Origin: a virus
Virus record (IMG/VR): IMGVR_UViG_3300005264_000005
Coordinates: 39,738-103,737 of that record
Strand: one strand, 5' to 3'
DNA: 64,000 bases
In this document: piece by piece, positions 24,632 to 32,947 of the stretch
How the letters are laid out: the number at the start of each line of letters is the position of its first letter
How positions within the stretch are numbered: position 1 is the stretch's first letter
The notes under the pieces: generated by a model
Database searches by the model: none
What the model saw: only the letters and a program-made list of their open reading frames with translations
What the model was told of the DNA's origin: nothing
Made by a program: the position numbers and the translations under genes

Positions 24632-26607
24632 ACAGTTTTAGGCAAAAATCCAATATCCTGCTTACCTAATGCAATTACAGGTCTAGCAACAAGAACTCGA
24701 TCAAAAGGCTCCTCACCAGTATCGTCACTAGGTTCAGTAACGCCATACAATCCAGCAGCAATGGCAAGAAGAGTATTATGTGTAACAATAAAATCCTTAG
24801 TTACATATAAACTATTGCTATCCTCTACAGAGATGCATTGACATTCTTCCATCCCTACATTTTCAATGCTCTCAATATATCTGACAGGAACATACTTATC
24901 ATTAGGCTTATAAATAATAGATTTCCTAGTCAACCTGAAAGGACTTATTCCAGACGGCAAAACGATATTAACCTGAAAGGCCTTTTTGCCTTCAAGCTTT
25001 TGTTTATTATGGGTATAAAACTTAGTTTTTTCTTTCCACTTAGCTGTTCCACCAAGCGACTGAACAATAAAAACAATATCATCTCTAAGCTTTTCTGAAA
25101 CAGTAACAAAAAAAATATTTTTACCGGCTCTATAATCTAAAGTGCCATCAGAATCTAATAGTCCTTGTAAGATACTAATCCTATTTTCTGAACTAGTAAT
25201 CTTATAATCTTCAGGAATAAACTTATCTGCAGACTTACAACCATAAAGACCATATTCTTCAATGGCTACTCTAAGTGAATGCTTTTTATTGTTTCTCTTA
25301 ATTCGCTTAAAAGAATAATCATAATCAGACTTATGCTTAATGCAAGTATCTGATGGAAGAAGCTCAATAAAGGAATTTATAGTTTCCGTGTCAGCAGAAG
25401 AAAATAAAATATTGTAATCCAAGCATCCATCACCAAGGAGAAAGCCTAGTAAGTAAGGATCAATATTAATAGTTTTTGATACAAATTCAACCTTATCGAC
25501 AAGTGGGATTGAATGATTTCTTTTACCTTGCTTTCCATACCTAAGAGAATTCATAATCTCTTTAGTGGATCTAGTTTTAAAGCCCTTTCCTTGATCTCTC
25601 TCTAGTGAAGTTTTCGTATCCCACAAATGATCTAACGAACATCTTGTTGAGCTACCATCTGAAAATTTAATTTCATATATATCAAGCTTACCTTGCGGAT
25701 GAATTGATAATACTTTTGTTGGCTTACCAGATCTAGAGACTACCATATCACCAACTTCAACATCGCCCATGACTGTCCATCCATCAGGAGACAAAACAGG
25801 TTCGCTTAACGGTTGACTCTTTCCTGTACCCGCCTTACCTACAAGTGTTACTAGCTTAATATTAGGATCAAGTAATAAGTCCATAGCAAATCGTTGTTCC
25901 ATATTTCTAGGAATCAAGCCCATTGGAGCATTATCTTTAGTGATTTCAGTAATCTTAAAGACGCGACTAGTTGACTCATCATATCTAACTAAAGCTGTGT
26001 GCTTCTCGTTAACATCACTTACTAGCTTAATGCACTGATTTGGAACCCATCCACTATTTAAACTAATAGACTCTTCATTATATAAATCATCTATCATCTT
26101 CCTTGTAACCCAGCAGTTATCTTTACCAGTATACAGAGTATCAAAATCTACTCTATCATTCTTATATGACTCAGCTTTAACACCAATAGCATTAGCTTTA
26201 ACTCTTGCATTAGTGTCGTTAGATACAAAGATAACTTCCGTATCATCATTACCATGAAGAAAAGTAGAGTATAAATGAGCAACAGAAATAATTCTATTAT
26301 CATTAACTATCTTCTTCATTTCAGCAGGCATGCTAGTAAAGTATTCATCAGGACAAAATTCAATAGAAAGCTTACCTCCTACTTCAAGCTCAACGCCCTT
26401 ATCAAGTTCACCTTGCTCTCTAAGCTCATCAAGCTTACGTCCAATTTCACGAGCATTACGACCTATCTCACTCATATCATTCTTATGAGTATCAAGCTCT
26501 TCAAGAACTGTCATTGGAATAACAATATCATTACCATTAAACCTAAAAATAGAATGAGGATCATGCAAAAGCACGTTTGTATCAATTACGAACACCTTAT
26601 GAACCAT
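24632..26607 (-). CDS. phoH: PhoH-like PIN-ATPase, exon 1 with intein
   Basis: The PIN domain (FVIDTNVLLHDP, acidic residues to about 160) precedes the PhoH ATPase. The Walker A, GKAGTGK at residues 257-263, is cut by an intein at residue 264; host sequence resumes at residue 612 with TLLAIAAGLYG and ARPVIALGKQDIGFLP. The group I intron follows after codon KT-V. PIN-PhoH proteins combine an RNase-like domain with an RNA-dependent ATPase. The frame shown stops at 24619 inside the intron if not spliced. Confidence 0.85.
24775..25818 (-). mobile_element. LAGLIDADG intein in the PhoH Walker A
   Basis: 348 aa, from Ser264 (SQPLSEPVLSPDGW) to THN611, followed by Thr612 as the +1 nucleophile. Block A, SRSGKPTKVLSIH block B region, the DOD motifs LLGFLLGDG and LLDSDGTLDY and the C-terminal FIVTHN are present. 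First residue is Ser rather than the commoner Cys. Insertion in an ATP-binding loop is a typical intein site. Confidence 0.85.
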
Positions 26608-26631
26608 GGTATATGCTCACTTTCTTATATT

Positions 26632-26707
26632 TGGTGTGGCGCCACGGTTTCGAACCGAGAAACACTTGAATCACAATCAAGCTGCGAACCAGTTTGCATT
26701 ACGCCAC
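26632..26707 (-). tRNA. tRNA-His(GUG)
   Basis: Acceptor GTGGCGT/GCGCCAC, discriminator A, encoded CCA, anticodon loop TTGTGAT (GTG), T loop TTCGAAA, and a G at -1 as His tRNAs require. Lies just upstream of the phoH start. Confidence 0.9.
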
Positions 26708-26845
26708 CACAATTATTATTTTCTCTAAGTCCTTATGTCTCTATCTAAACACGACAATTAGGATACAGAAATCTAAGGTTACTTATTTTCTGGTCACTAT
26801 AGGCTTTATTTAGCTTTATGAACACCACAGTGCGTTCTAGGCTGA

Positions 26846-27355
26846 TTACTCATCACAAAGGTGCCCTAGCCCTACTAATGCGTCTAGATAGTCCCACATG
26901 CGCATTTCAACATCAGTGATATCATCTACATATAGAGTCTCTTTAAAGTATACATACTCTTTTACATACATAAGCCACTGTTTCTCTTTCTCATGCTGAG
27001 ACTGAGTCATATTAGCAATACGATCTGCAATTTTCAATATACGAGCAACAGTATTACCGGCAATAGCAGGATATGTTCTTTCTTGACGCTCTTTTCGATT
27101 CTTGCCACGCTTATCTGTTACAAGATAAACAAGGTCAGCCAAGTCTTTTCCAAATACCTCGAAAACATCCTCATATAAGCATTCAGTATCCTCAATTACA
27201 TCATGTAACCATGCACCAGAAAGAACTAATTCTCCATTACATCCAAACATTTTAAGAATATTATAGACTTGATTTAAGTGGAATGTATAAGGATAAATAC
27301 CATACATATCACCTTCGTGATACTTAAATGCTAATTCTTTAGCTTTAGTGATCAT
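26846..27355 (-). CDS. HD-domain hydrolase, SpoT/MESH1-like
   Basis: 169 aa. YPYTFHLNQVYNIL, AWLHDVIEDT (HD followed by ED), LVTDKRG and LKIADRIANM match the (p)ppGpp hydrolase domain of SpoT and MESH1 in order. No synthetase domain is present. It would lower the alarmone (p)ppGpp during infection, but related HD proteins hydrolyse other nucleotides, so the substrate is inference. Confidence 0.75.
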   Translation of the reverse strand: MITKAKELAFKYHEGDMYGIYPYTFHLNQVYNILKMFGCNGELVLSGAWLHDVIEDTECLYEDVFEVFGKDLADLVYLVTDKRGKNRKERQERTYPAIAGNTVARILKIADRIANMTQSQHEKEKQWLMYVKEYVYFKETLYVDDITDVEMRMWDYLDALVGLGHLCDE

Positions 27356-27370
27356 AACCCTCCAATTTAA

Positions 27371-27508
27371 TTATTTACAGTTACATTTTTTCTTTTTTGC
27401 CTCAGCAATTAACCACTTAATATATCTTTTAACAAATAGTGATTGCGGAATAGTCATATATGCCAAAGCATTTTCTTCTTCCATAAATTCTTCTATTTCT
27501 TTTAACAT
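27371..27508 (-). CDS. small helical protein
   Basis: 45 aa (MLKEIEEFMEEE start) ending CNCK. Starts 1 base after the PHP stop, so probably cotranslated. Unknown function. Confidence 0.5.
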   Translation of the reverse strand: MLKEIEEFMEEENALAYMTIPQSLFVKRYIKWLIAEAKKKKCNCK

Positions 27509-27509
27509 T

Positions 27510-28217
27510 TTAATCTACATGCCTCTCACATACAATATGCTTAAAGCTACCATAAGCTTTAATATACGAAATTAAATTTAGTTCTGTGGTAATAGGAAAT
27601 GTTGTTTTATTCCAACAGAAATCTAAGCATAAAGGACTATGGGCATCACTATCGCAAACAGCAACTAAGTTTTCAAACTCTAAAGGCACATCACGATACT
27701 TGCCAAAGCAGTCAGAGGCACTGTTATAGCGCTCATAGCCATCAAGAGCTTTTGCGCCACTAGCTTCAATAAAATTAGGCCTATTATCATATGAGGCTAA
27801 GCATGGATGGCATAGAACAGTAGCACAATTATAGCATTCTCGTAAATTGATTAACTCATCAATCGAACACATATGTTCAGTCAAGGGATCATACTTACGT
27901 ATAATCTTTTTGTTACGCATTTTCAAAAGAGCTACAATAGCATCAGATCCAAATAACAGAACTTCCTCATATCTACCAATGCTAACCTCAGCACCAATAA
28001 TAACAGGATAGTTAAGTTCTTTTGATACAAGTTTAGCATCTTCTACTTGCCTAATATACTTCTCATAACTACTACTGTAGCTACTATCAGTACTATATAT
28101 ATGATCTGTAATTACACAAGCCGTAAACCCTAAAGACCTACATACTAAAGCCATATCAAGTACAGTACCAACACCATCGGAATATACAGAATGGGCATGT
28201 AAGTTTATTTTATACAT
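27510..28217 (-). CDS. PHP-domain phosphoesterase
   Basis: 235 aa. Metal ligands of the PHP family are visible in order: NLHAHSVYSDG, ITDH, GAEVS, LCHP and DSDAHSP. Stand-alone PHP proteins hydrolyse phosphodiesters or phosphomonoesters (RNase AM, histidinol phosphatase types). Which is meant cannot be said. Confidence 0.8.
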   Translation of the reverse strand: MYKINLHAHSVYSDGVGTVLDMALVCRSLGFTACVITDHIYSTDSSYSSSYEKYIRQVEDAKLVSKELNYPVIIGAEVSIGRYEEVLLFGSDAIVALLKMRNKKIIRKYDPLTEHMCSIDELINLRECYNCATVLCHPCLASYDNRPNFIEASGAKALDGYERYNSASDCFGKYRDVPLEFENLVAVCDSDAHSPLCLDFCWNKTTFPITTELNLISYIKAYGSFKHIVCERHVD

Positions 28218-28232
28218 ATGAATCCTTTAAGA

Positions 28233-28320
28233 TGGTGGAAGAGGAAGGATTTGAACCTTCATCGGTTTAACCCTACACTTACTTTCCAAGCAAGCCTCTT
28301 GCCAATTAGAGTACTCTTCC
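28233..28320 (-). tRNA. tRNA-Ser(GGA)
   Basis: GGAAGAG/CTCTTCC acceptor, A discriminator and CCA, anticodon loop TTGGAAA, long variable arm and T loop TTCAAAT. Confidence 0.9.
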
Positions 28321-28326
28321 GTCAAC

Positions 28327-28497
28327 TTATATAACTAATCGTGGATCAAAAAACCCGGCCCAATACAATAAAATAAATTGCAGTAAGACACCTATAGCAG
28401 TAGCCTTAGCGCTATAAATAGTTGCTTCACCATCTTTATTTATATGAATAGAAAGTCCAAGCATTAATAAGCTACAGTATATAATTTGTGGTAGCAT
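28327..28497 (-). CDS. small membrane protein
   Basis: 56 aa with an N-terminal and a central hydrophobic segment (ATAIGVLLQFILLYWAGFF). The IHINKDGE turn followed by LLYWAGFF is shared by a common family of short phage membrane proteins. Starts 1 base after the upstream stop. Confidence 0.6.
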   Translation of the reverse strand: MLPQIIYCSLLMLGLSIHINKDGEATIYSAKATAIGVLLQFILLYWAGFFDPRLVI

Positions 28498-28498
28498 A

Positions 28499-28801
28499 TC
28501 AAATACCTTTATTACTTAAGCAGTCACTAATCCATGCTGGCAATTGCTTACCTTCAAGATAATTAGAAAAGGTTTGCAAGAATCCAGGCATAGCTCTCTT
28601 AATGTCATGAGGAACATCTATGCTTTTCGCTTCAATAATATGGCGACCACGAACAGATGCTACAATTTCACCAAGATCACGATTAAAATCATCATGTTTA
28701 TTGCATTTAGAATACCCAATAATAGGCTTAGAGCCATTCTCTTCAAGGGTAATCATACCAATTTTCTGTCGCTTACTATTTCTTACATATTGCTTATTCA
28801 T
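28499..28801 (-). CDS. hypothetical protein
   Basis: 100 aa, basic N-terminus, possible small alpha/beta domain; no motif recognised. Upstream of the membrane gene with a 1-base gap. Confidence 0.55.
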   Translation of the reverse strand: MNKQYVRNSKRQKIGMITLEENGSKPIIGYSKCNKHDDFNRDLGEIVASVRGRHIIEAKSIDVPHDIKRAMPGFLQTFSNYLEGKQLPAWISDCLSNKGI

Positions 28802-28820
28802 TTATTTCTCCTAAAAATAT

Positions 28821-29051
28821 TTAAAGATTTACGTAAATGGTAGCAGTTATATTTCTACCAGCAGCATATGTATTAACCTTAACCTCTAGTCGATACTTGC
28901 TAAGTTCTGTTTTCGCTAAATGTTGCATCCTAAGACTATTGCCGCAAATAATAGCACATGTTTCACCGCATCCTAGATTGTCCTCAATGAAGCGCTTAAC
29001 AGTGTAGGCTACATCCATATGTCTTACACCATGAAGATCAAGATTCTTCAC
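28821..29051 (-). CDS. Smr-like domain protein
   Basis: 76 aa. LDLHGVRHMDV at the N-terminus and the later ICGNS are the DxH-G and GxGxxS-like signatures of the Smr domain, here reduced to the minimal core. Smr domains nick DNA or RNA. It overlaps the next gene by 14 bases. Confidence 0.65.
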   Translation of the reverse strand: MKNLDLHGVRHMDVAYTVKRFIEDNLGCGETCAIICGNSLRMQHLAKTELSKYRLEVKVNTYAAGRNITATIYVNL

Positions 29052-29307
29052 GTATAATCTCGCTTATATAGTAGTGCTTGTCACTATCTCTACATTTAAA
29101 TCCAATCATGCGAGTATTTGTAAACCAGCCAAATGGACCGCATTTATATTCTTCATAGATATAACGACCAGCATTTTGTACTAATTCTAATTTACCGCAA
29201 TTCGGACACATCCTACCAGAAACAGAACTTATAGTCCAATGCTCAAACCATCCACATGTTTTACAAATTAATACATACTCATAATGGCCATATGTAATCT
29301 TTTTCAT
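29038..29307 (-). CDS. zinc-ribbon protein
   Basis: 89 aa from ATG 29307 (MKKITYG). CKTCGW and CPNCG form a four-cysteine ribbon in the first half. Unknown partner. Confidence 0.55.
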   Translation of the reverse strand: MKKITYGHYEYVLICKTCGWFEHWTISSVSGRMCPNCGKLELVQNAGRYIYEEYKCGPFGWFTNTRMIGFKCRDSDKHYYISEIIREES

Positions 29308-29320
29308 CTCAAAGCTTTCC

Positions 29321-29761
29321 TTATAATGCATCTCTTACAAGTTTAGATGCAAGCTTGCCATCATAGAGACCATTAAAATTACTTTTAAGATGAGACATAG
29401 CTTTACCCATAAGCTTCATGCTACGAGGCTCATTAAGTCCTTCTAAGAAGATCTCAATTTCACATGCAATATCAAACTCACTCATTTGCTGAGGAAGAAA
29501 GCTTTCAAGAATAACTTTTTCAGTTTTTAGAACATCAGATACTTCTCTACCGAGATCCAGCAACTTAGTACCAAATTCAACATTACCCTTAATAAAAACC
29601 TTAATCTTAGCAATACAATCCTGATCAGTAACAACACGCTGACCATCATTCTTGGCAACCACTTCAATATCACTCAAAAGCGTAGTAAGTAAGTTACTCT
29701 TCACTAAATCTTTTTCTATTCGAGCAGACATTCGCTCTTTTTTAATTTTACTATAAATCAT
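29321..29761 (-). CDS. GatB/YqeY-domain protein
   Basis: 146 aa (or 136 from ATG 29731). SFLPQQMS, KLMGKAMSHLK and the C-terminal KLASKLVRDAL match YqeY, a helical domain shared with the tail of GatB, which contacts tRNA in the Asp/Glu-tRNA amidotransferase. A tRNA link would fit the many tRNA genes, but YqeY function is poorly known. Confidence 0.7.
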   Translation of the reverse strand: MIYSKIKKERMSARIEKDLVKSNLLTTLLSDIEVVAKNDGQRVVTDQDCIAKIKVFIKGNVEFGTKLLDLGREVSDVLKTEKVILESFLPQQMSEFDIACEIEIFLEGLNEPRSMKLMGKAMSHLKSNFNGLYDGKLASKLVRDAL

Positions 29762-29933
29762 ATCTTACTTCACTCTTACCTTTCTGATATCCAATATCCC
29801 AAGAATAACGTTTTAAGTAATCATCAAAGAAGTCATATGAATTATCATATAGATCACCATTCTTAAATGCTTGAACCCCTTCTTTAAGCTCAGGCTCAAG
29901 ATGTCGTGTGCAAGCACTGCCTTTACATATCAC
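29751..29933 (-). CDS. small hypothetical protein
   Basis: 60 aa from a GTG at 29933 with GGAG upstream, overlapping the end of the membrane gene by 11 bases. Aromatic and acidic, residues YDNSYDFFDDY. Unknown. Confidence 0.5.
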   Translation of the reverse strand: MICKGSACTRHLEPELKEGVQAFKNGDLYDNSYDFFDDYLKRYSWDIGYQKGKSEVRYDL

Positions 29934-30087
29934 TAATACATACTCCAAGGATAGCAAGAGATACACCTAAGCCAGTTATACTAATAGCCGCAGACTCTGC
30001 ATCAACACCAATACCAAGAATAGACATCCCAAGTATAAATGCAATCAGTCTAAACATCTTACTATCTATATCAAAATATTTTTTCAT
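29923..30087 (-). CDS. small membrane protein
   Basis: 54 aa with two hydrophobic segments (ILGMSILGIGV and ITGLGVSLAILGV). Start at 30087 lacks a strong ribosome site. Unknown function. Confidence 0.5.
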   Translation of the reverse strand: MKKYFDIDSKMFRLIAFILGMSILGIGVDAESAAISITGLGVSLAILGVCISDM

Positions 30088-30099
30088 ATAAAACCTTTT

Positions 30100-30174
30100 T
30101 GGTAGCTAGTCAAGGCTTCAAACCCCACTCTTCACTCTTATGAGAGATGATTATTCTCCACTGATCCTAGTCAC
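30100..30174 (-). tRNA. tRNA-like, CAU anticodon, degenerate acceptor
   Basis: Anticodon loop CTCATAA gives CAT; D arm and T loop (TTTGAAG) are recognisable and CCA is encoded. The acceptor strands GACTAG/CTAGCT pair imperfectly with a mismatch near the end, and the anticodon stem is weak. Could be a degenerate initiator or elongator tRNA. Confidence 0.4.
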
Positions 30175-30180
30175 AATAAA

Positions 30181-30309
30181 TTAAGCATACAAATTAGAAA
30201 TAAACCTCATAGACTGACCACAACACTTAGGCGATGCATGAGGAATACCTTTCTTTGCATCTACGTGCTGTGTCTTGCCACACTTTTCACATTTAAATAG
30301 TTTTTGCAT
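30181..30309 (-). CDS. small zinc-ribbon protein
   Basis: 42 aa from ATG 30309 with GGAAGGAC upstream. CEKCG and CCGQS supply zinc ligands. Overlaps the upstream gene end by 17 bases. Confidence 0.6.
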   Translation of the reverse strand: MQKLFKCEKCGKTQHVDAKKGIPHASPKCCGQSMRFISNLYA

Positions 30310-30469
30310 TATCGTCCTTCCATTCAAACGATTCTTCGTAAAACCCATGACAAGGTTGCCCATTGCGCATGTGATAAATAGGAAAAATAGTATTGTTAGC
30401 ATGCCTACCATTTCCTTTCGTATAACCCTTTACTTTAAGGCCACATATATTACATTTAACATATATCAC
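30293..30469 (-). CDS. small Cys/His zinc-binding protein
   Basis: 58 aa starting GTG, which overlaps the upstream TGA stop (GTGA). KCNICG in front and HMRNGQPCHGF later form a plausible zinc site. Good coupling to both neighbours supports translation. Confidence 0.55.
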   Translation of the reverse strand: MIYVKCNICGLKVKGYTKGNGRHANNTIFPIYHMRNGQPCHGFYEESFEWKDDNAKTI

Positions 30470-30699
30470 TGTTCATCTTCAGTGAAGTAACGATAAATTC
30501 TTCTTACTGCAAATAGTGGCCAAGCTAATGCTATTGCAGACAGAGCTATGGCTAATGATACAAACAGTATCATTCCTATCGTTTCAATACTGGTGTTATT
30601 AAAAAGCTCATGTTGAGATATCTCTTCAAGAATATCATTCTTATCAATATACAAGGCATATAATACATATAATACTCCAAGTGCAATGTACAATATCAT
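30466..30699 (-). CDS. small membrane protein
   Basis: 77 aa with an N-terminal helix (LYIALGVLYVLYALYI) and a second (ILFVSLAIALSAIALAWPLFAV), and a charged loop between. Unknown function. Confidence 0.55.
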   Translation of the reverse strand: MILYIALGVLYVLYALYIDKNDILEEISQHELFNNTSIETIGMILFVSLAIALSAIALAWPLFAVRRIYRYFTEDEQ

Positions 30700-30977
30700 A
30701 ATTTTCTCCTTTATTTAGCTAATGCTTAACTAAACGCTCTCTCTTCACGCACGCGATCCGAGAGAGACATCAAGCTAGTATGCTAAGGCCTGGGTCCGCA
30801 GGATGGTATCAGGACATGACTCCAGTCTTCTCCATGCTTCCTTAACAGTGACTATAGTGGTTTTCCTAGGCATTTATATACCGGTATAGAGCGTATTTTC
30901 CACCAACGTACAGCCCGGTTTCTACCTTATTAAGCTCCTTGAAATGTGGAATAAGAATATTAATAAGATTGATCTTT
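30700..30977 (-). other. structured, GC-richer non-coding region
   Basis: No convincing gene. CTCTCTC..GAGAGAG (near 30737-30767) and several short stems suggest a structured RNA. A 32-codon frame (30775-30873, MPRKTTIVTV start) is possible but lacks a ribosome site. Confidence 0.35.
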
Positions 30978-31192
30978 CTAACAGTCCTCATCACCAGTGT
31001 TAATCAAATAAACATTATGCTTAGTCGCTCCACACCGATCACAAGAGCGCTTTTCCTTTAAGCCAACATTCATAGGCGTACCTATTTCAATATGACACTC
31101 TAAGCACATCCATATAATAGTCTTTTTTCTACTGGAGCAACTGCAATAATAGCAGAAGGCTCTTCTTCTGTTCTTAAATCATAATGATCCAC
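30978..31192 (-). pseudogene. zinc-ribbon protein split by a -1 frameshift at an A6 run
   Basis: A GTG at 31192, 2 bases after the NAMPT stop, reads MDHYDLRTEEEPSAI..VAPVEK and then, if read on, stops after LLYGCA. In the -1 frame after AAAAAAG (31122-31128) it continues KKTIIWMCLECHIEIG..CDRCGATKHNVYLIN, a clear two-CxxC zinc ribbon ending at 30978. About 71 aa if joined. Either one A has been lost or the run is a slippery site. Confidence 0.55.
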
Positions 31193-31194
31193 AA

Positions 31195-32293
31195 CTACCA
31201 CAATCCAGTATTAGCACGAATTTCATCAAGACTATAGCTTACAGCTTGAACCTTATCGCCATAAACAGGAACAAGTACCTCAGTCCACTCTTCTCCAAGT
31301 GCTCTGTGGGTAGCCAATTCATTGTCAGAATATGTTTTCATTATGCCAAACATATCTTGATACAAGCTTAATCTTCCACGCTTAGACTGCTTAGTCATAT
31401 CAGTTTCTGGCTGCTTATATACTTCAATACCAGTGCCTTCAACTTCAATGTAACAGCATTTCATAGCAAACTGTAATATATCACGATCTACTTTCTGAAG
31501 CAGTCCTCCGCCAGAGCCAAATACAACATTAGTGACACAGAAGCCAGCAGTCTTAATTGCTTCTAAGACTTCAATAAGCTTAGCTTCATCAATGCCATCT
31601 CCTTGAATAACACGAACACAATTAGGTAGAACCCAATAGCCTTTTTCATTCTCAATCCCACCAAAATATTTCTTAAGCTCATTTAGGCAGAACAATACAG
31701 ACTCAACTGGATCACCACTGTCAGGACGAGTAACCCATCGACCACCCCAATCTAAAATACGCTGCTTCATTTTAGTGCCAAGATATTCAATATGCTTTTT
31801 CATACTATAAGAATCATTAACACAAGCAATAATCTTAGCATCCCAATATTGGGTCAAAGTACGTTCCATTACATCAAACTCACCATTGCATCCACGAGCA
31901 GTCATAACGCTGTGCTCTGTAGCTACAATACTATATCCAGCACACCCTTCGCTAATACCATATACTTCTTCTGCAAAAATAGCAGCCTCAACATTATCAG
32001 TACCAAGGAAGTTGAATAAATGACCAAGACCACCAAGTTCAGCTGAAGTATCAGAACTTACGCCTCTAGCGCCAAAGTCGTGCAATGCAAACGGAATCCA
32101 AGCTACAAAATCTTCTTCAGTAGCAGTCTCTTTGCTTGCCGCCATTAAATGCTTTTTCTGCATGTAGGAATTAGTTGCAACGGTTGCAGGATACCATATC
32201 GCTCGTAAAATCACGGTCTCAAGAAATGAAACAATGCTTGCACACTTAGGATCATCACATTCAACAGTGACAATAACATTACCTTCAGGAATA
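31195..32293 (-). CDS. nampT: nicotinamide phosphoribosyltransferase, exon 2
   Basis: Carries IPEGNVIVTVE, WYPATVATNS, LHDFGARGVSS, RPDSGDP, RVIQGDG and FGSGGGLLQK, the conserved blocks of NAMPT enzymes that make NMN from nicotinamide and PRPP. Begins at base 3 of a codon; joined to exon 1 it reads KAVPEGMVIPEGNV with no gap relative to other NAMPT proteins. Total 478 aa, the normal length. Works with the NMNAT-Nudix protein at 33903. Confidence 0.9.
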
Positions 32294-32590
32294 CATTGTA
32301 TTCGACCAGAGTCGTTAATTCTGGCCCGCAGCATTACCTGCAGCTTATGCTTTCACATAAGATTAGACTATATCAAGCTCTTCAACATTATTTGTTAAGA
32401 GCCTCTCCATTTCCACTCACTTGAATGTACTCCCTCGCGGGATAGTCGTTGAACGTTCTATTTAAAAGTTATCACTCCGTGGAGTCTCTAAATAGCTTCG
32501 CTGCTGATCACCATATCTTTACAGACTTAGGCTTCCCAGCAATTAAAAGAGTTTCGACATGACATTTCTGTCATGAAGGGCTATTAATTA
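32294..32590 (-). mobile_element. small ORF-less group I intron in the NAMPT gene
   Basis: 297 bases. Exon 1 ends in U (GGAATGGT) and the intron ends in G (TACAATG). Core motifs on the minus strand are TTCAACGACTATCCCG and TTGATATAGTCTAATC, and CCAGA..TCTGG forms P9. The boundaries restore the reading frame exactly. No endonuclease gene is inside. Confidence 0.85.
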
Positions 32591-32928
32591 ACCATTCCTT
32601 CAGGCACAGCTTTAATGGTGATAGGAATATATCCACTATATTCCTTAATGATATACTCAAAGATACCTCGCATCTTCCTATCAAACAAATCAAAACCATA
32701 GTGTCTCTTAAAAAACCGTGATGCGTATTCTACATCAGCTTGAGTTATTGGCTTCAACAAGTAATCAGAAATAAATGCTTTAATGCCAGCTACCTGAACA
32801 AACTTCCACTTACCACCAGCTCGTGCTTCAACATAATCAAACATAAGATTCATATTATCATCATAAATAAGTGCATGAGATGGCTTATAGCTATCGGTTT
32901 TTGTGCATAAATTTTTTCTGTTATACAT
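32591..32928 (-). CDS. nampT: nicotinamide phosphoribosyltransferase, exon 1
   Basis: Encodes the first 112 codons: KTDSYKPSHALIY and DYVEARAGG match the NAMPT N-terminus; ends KAVPEGM. The unspliced frame stops after two more codons at 32584. Start ATG has GGAG upstream (AAGGAGCTTCGTT). Confidence 0.9.
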
Positions 32929-32947
32929 AACGAAGCTCCTTCGTCTA

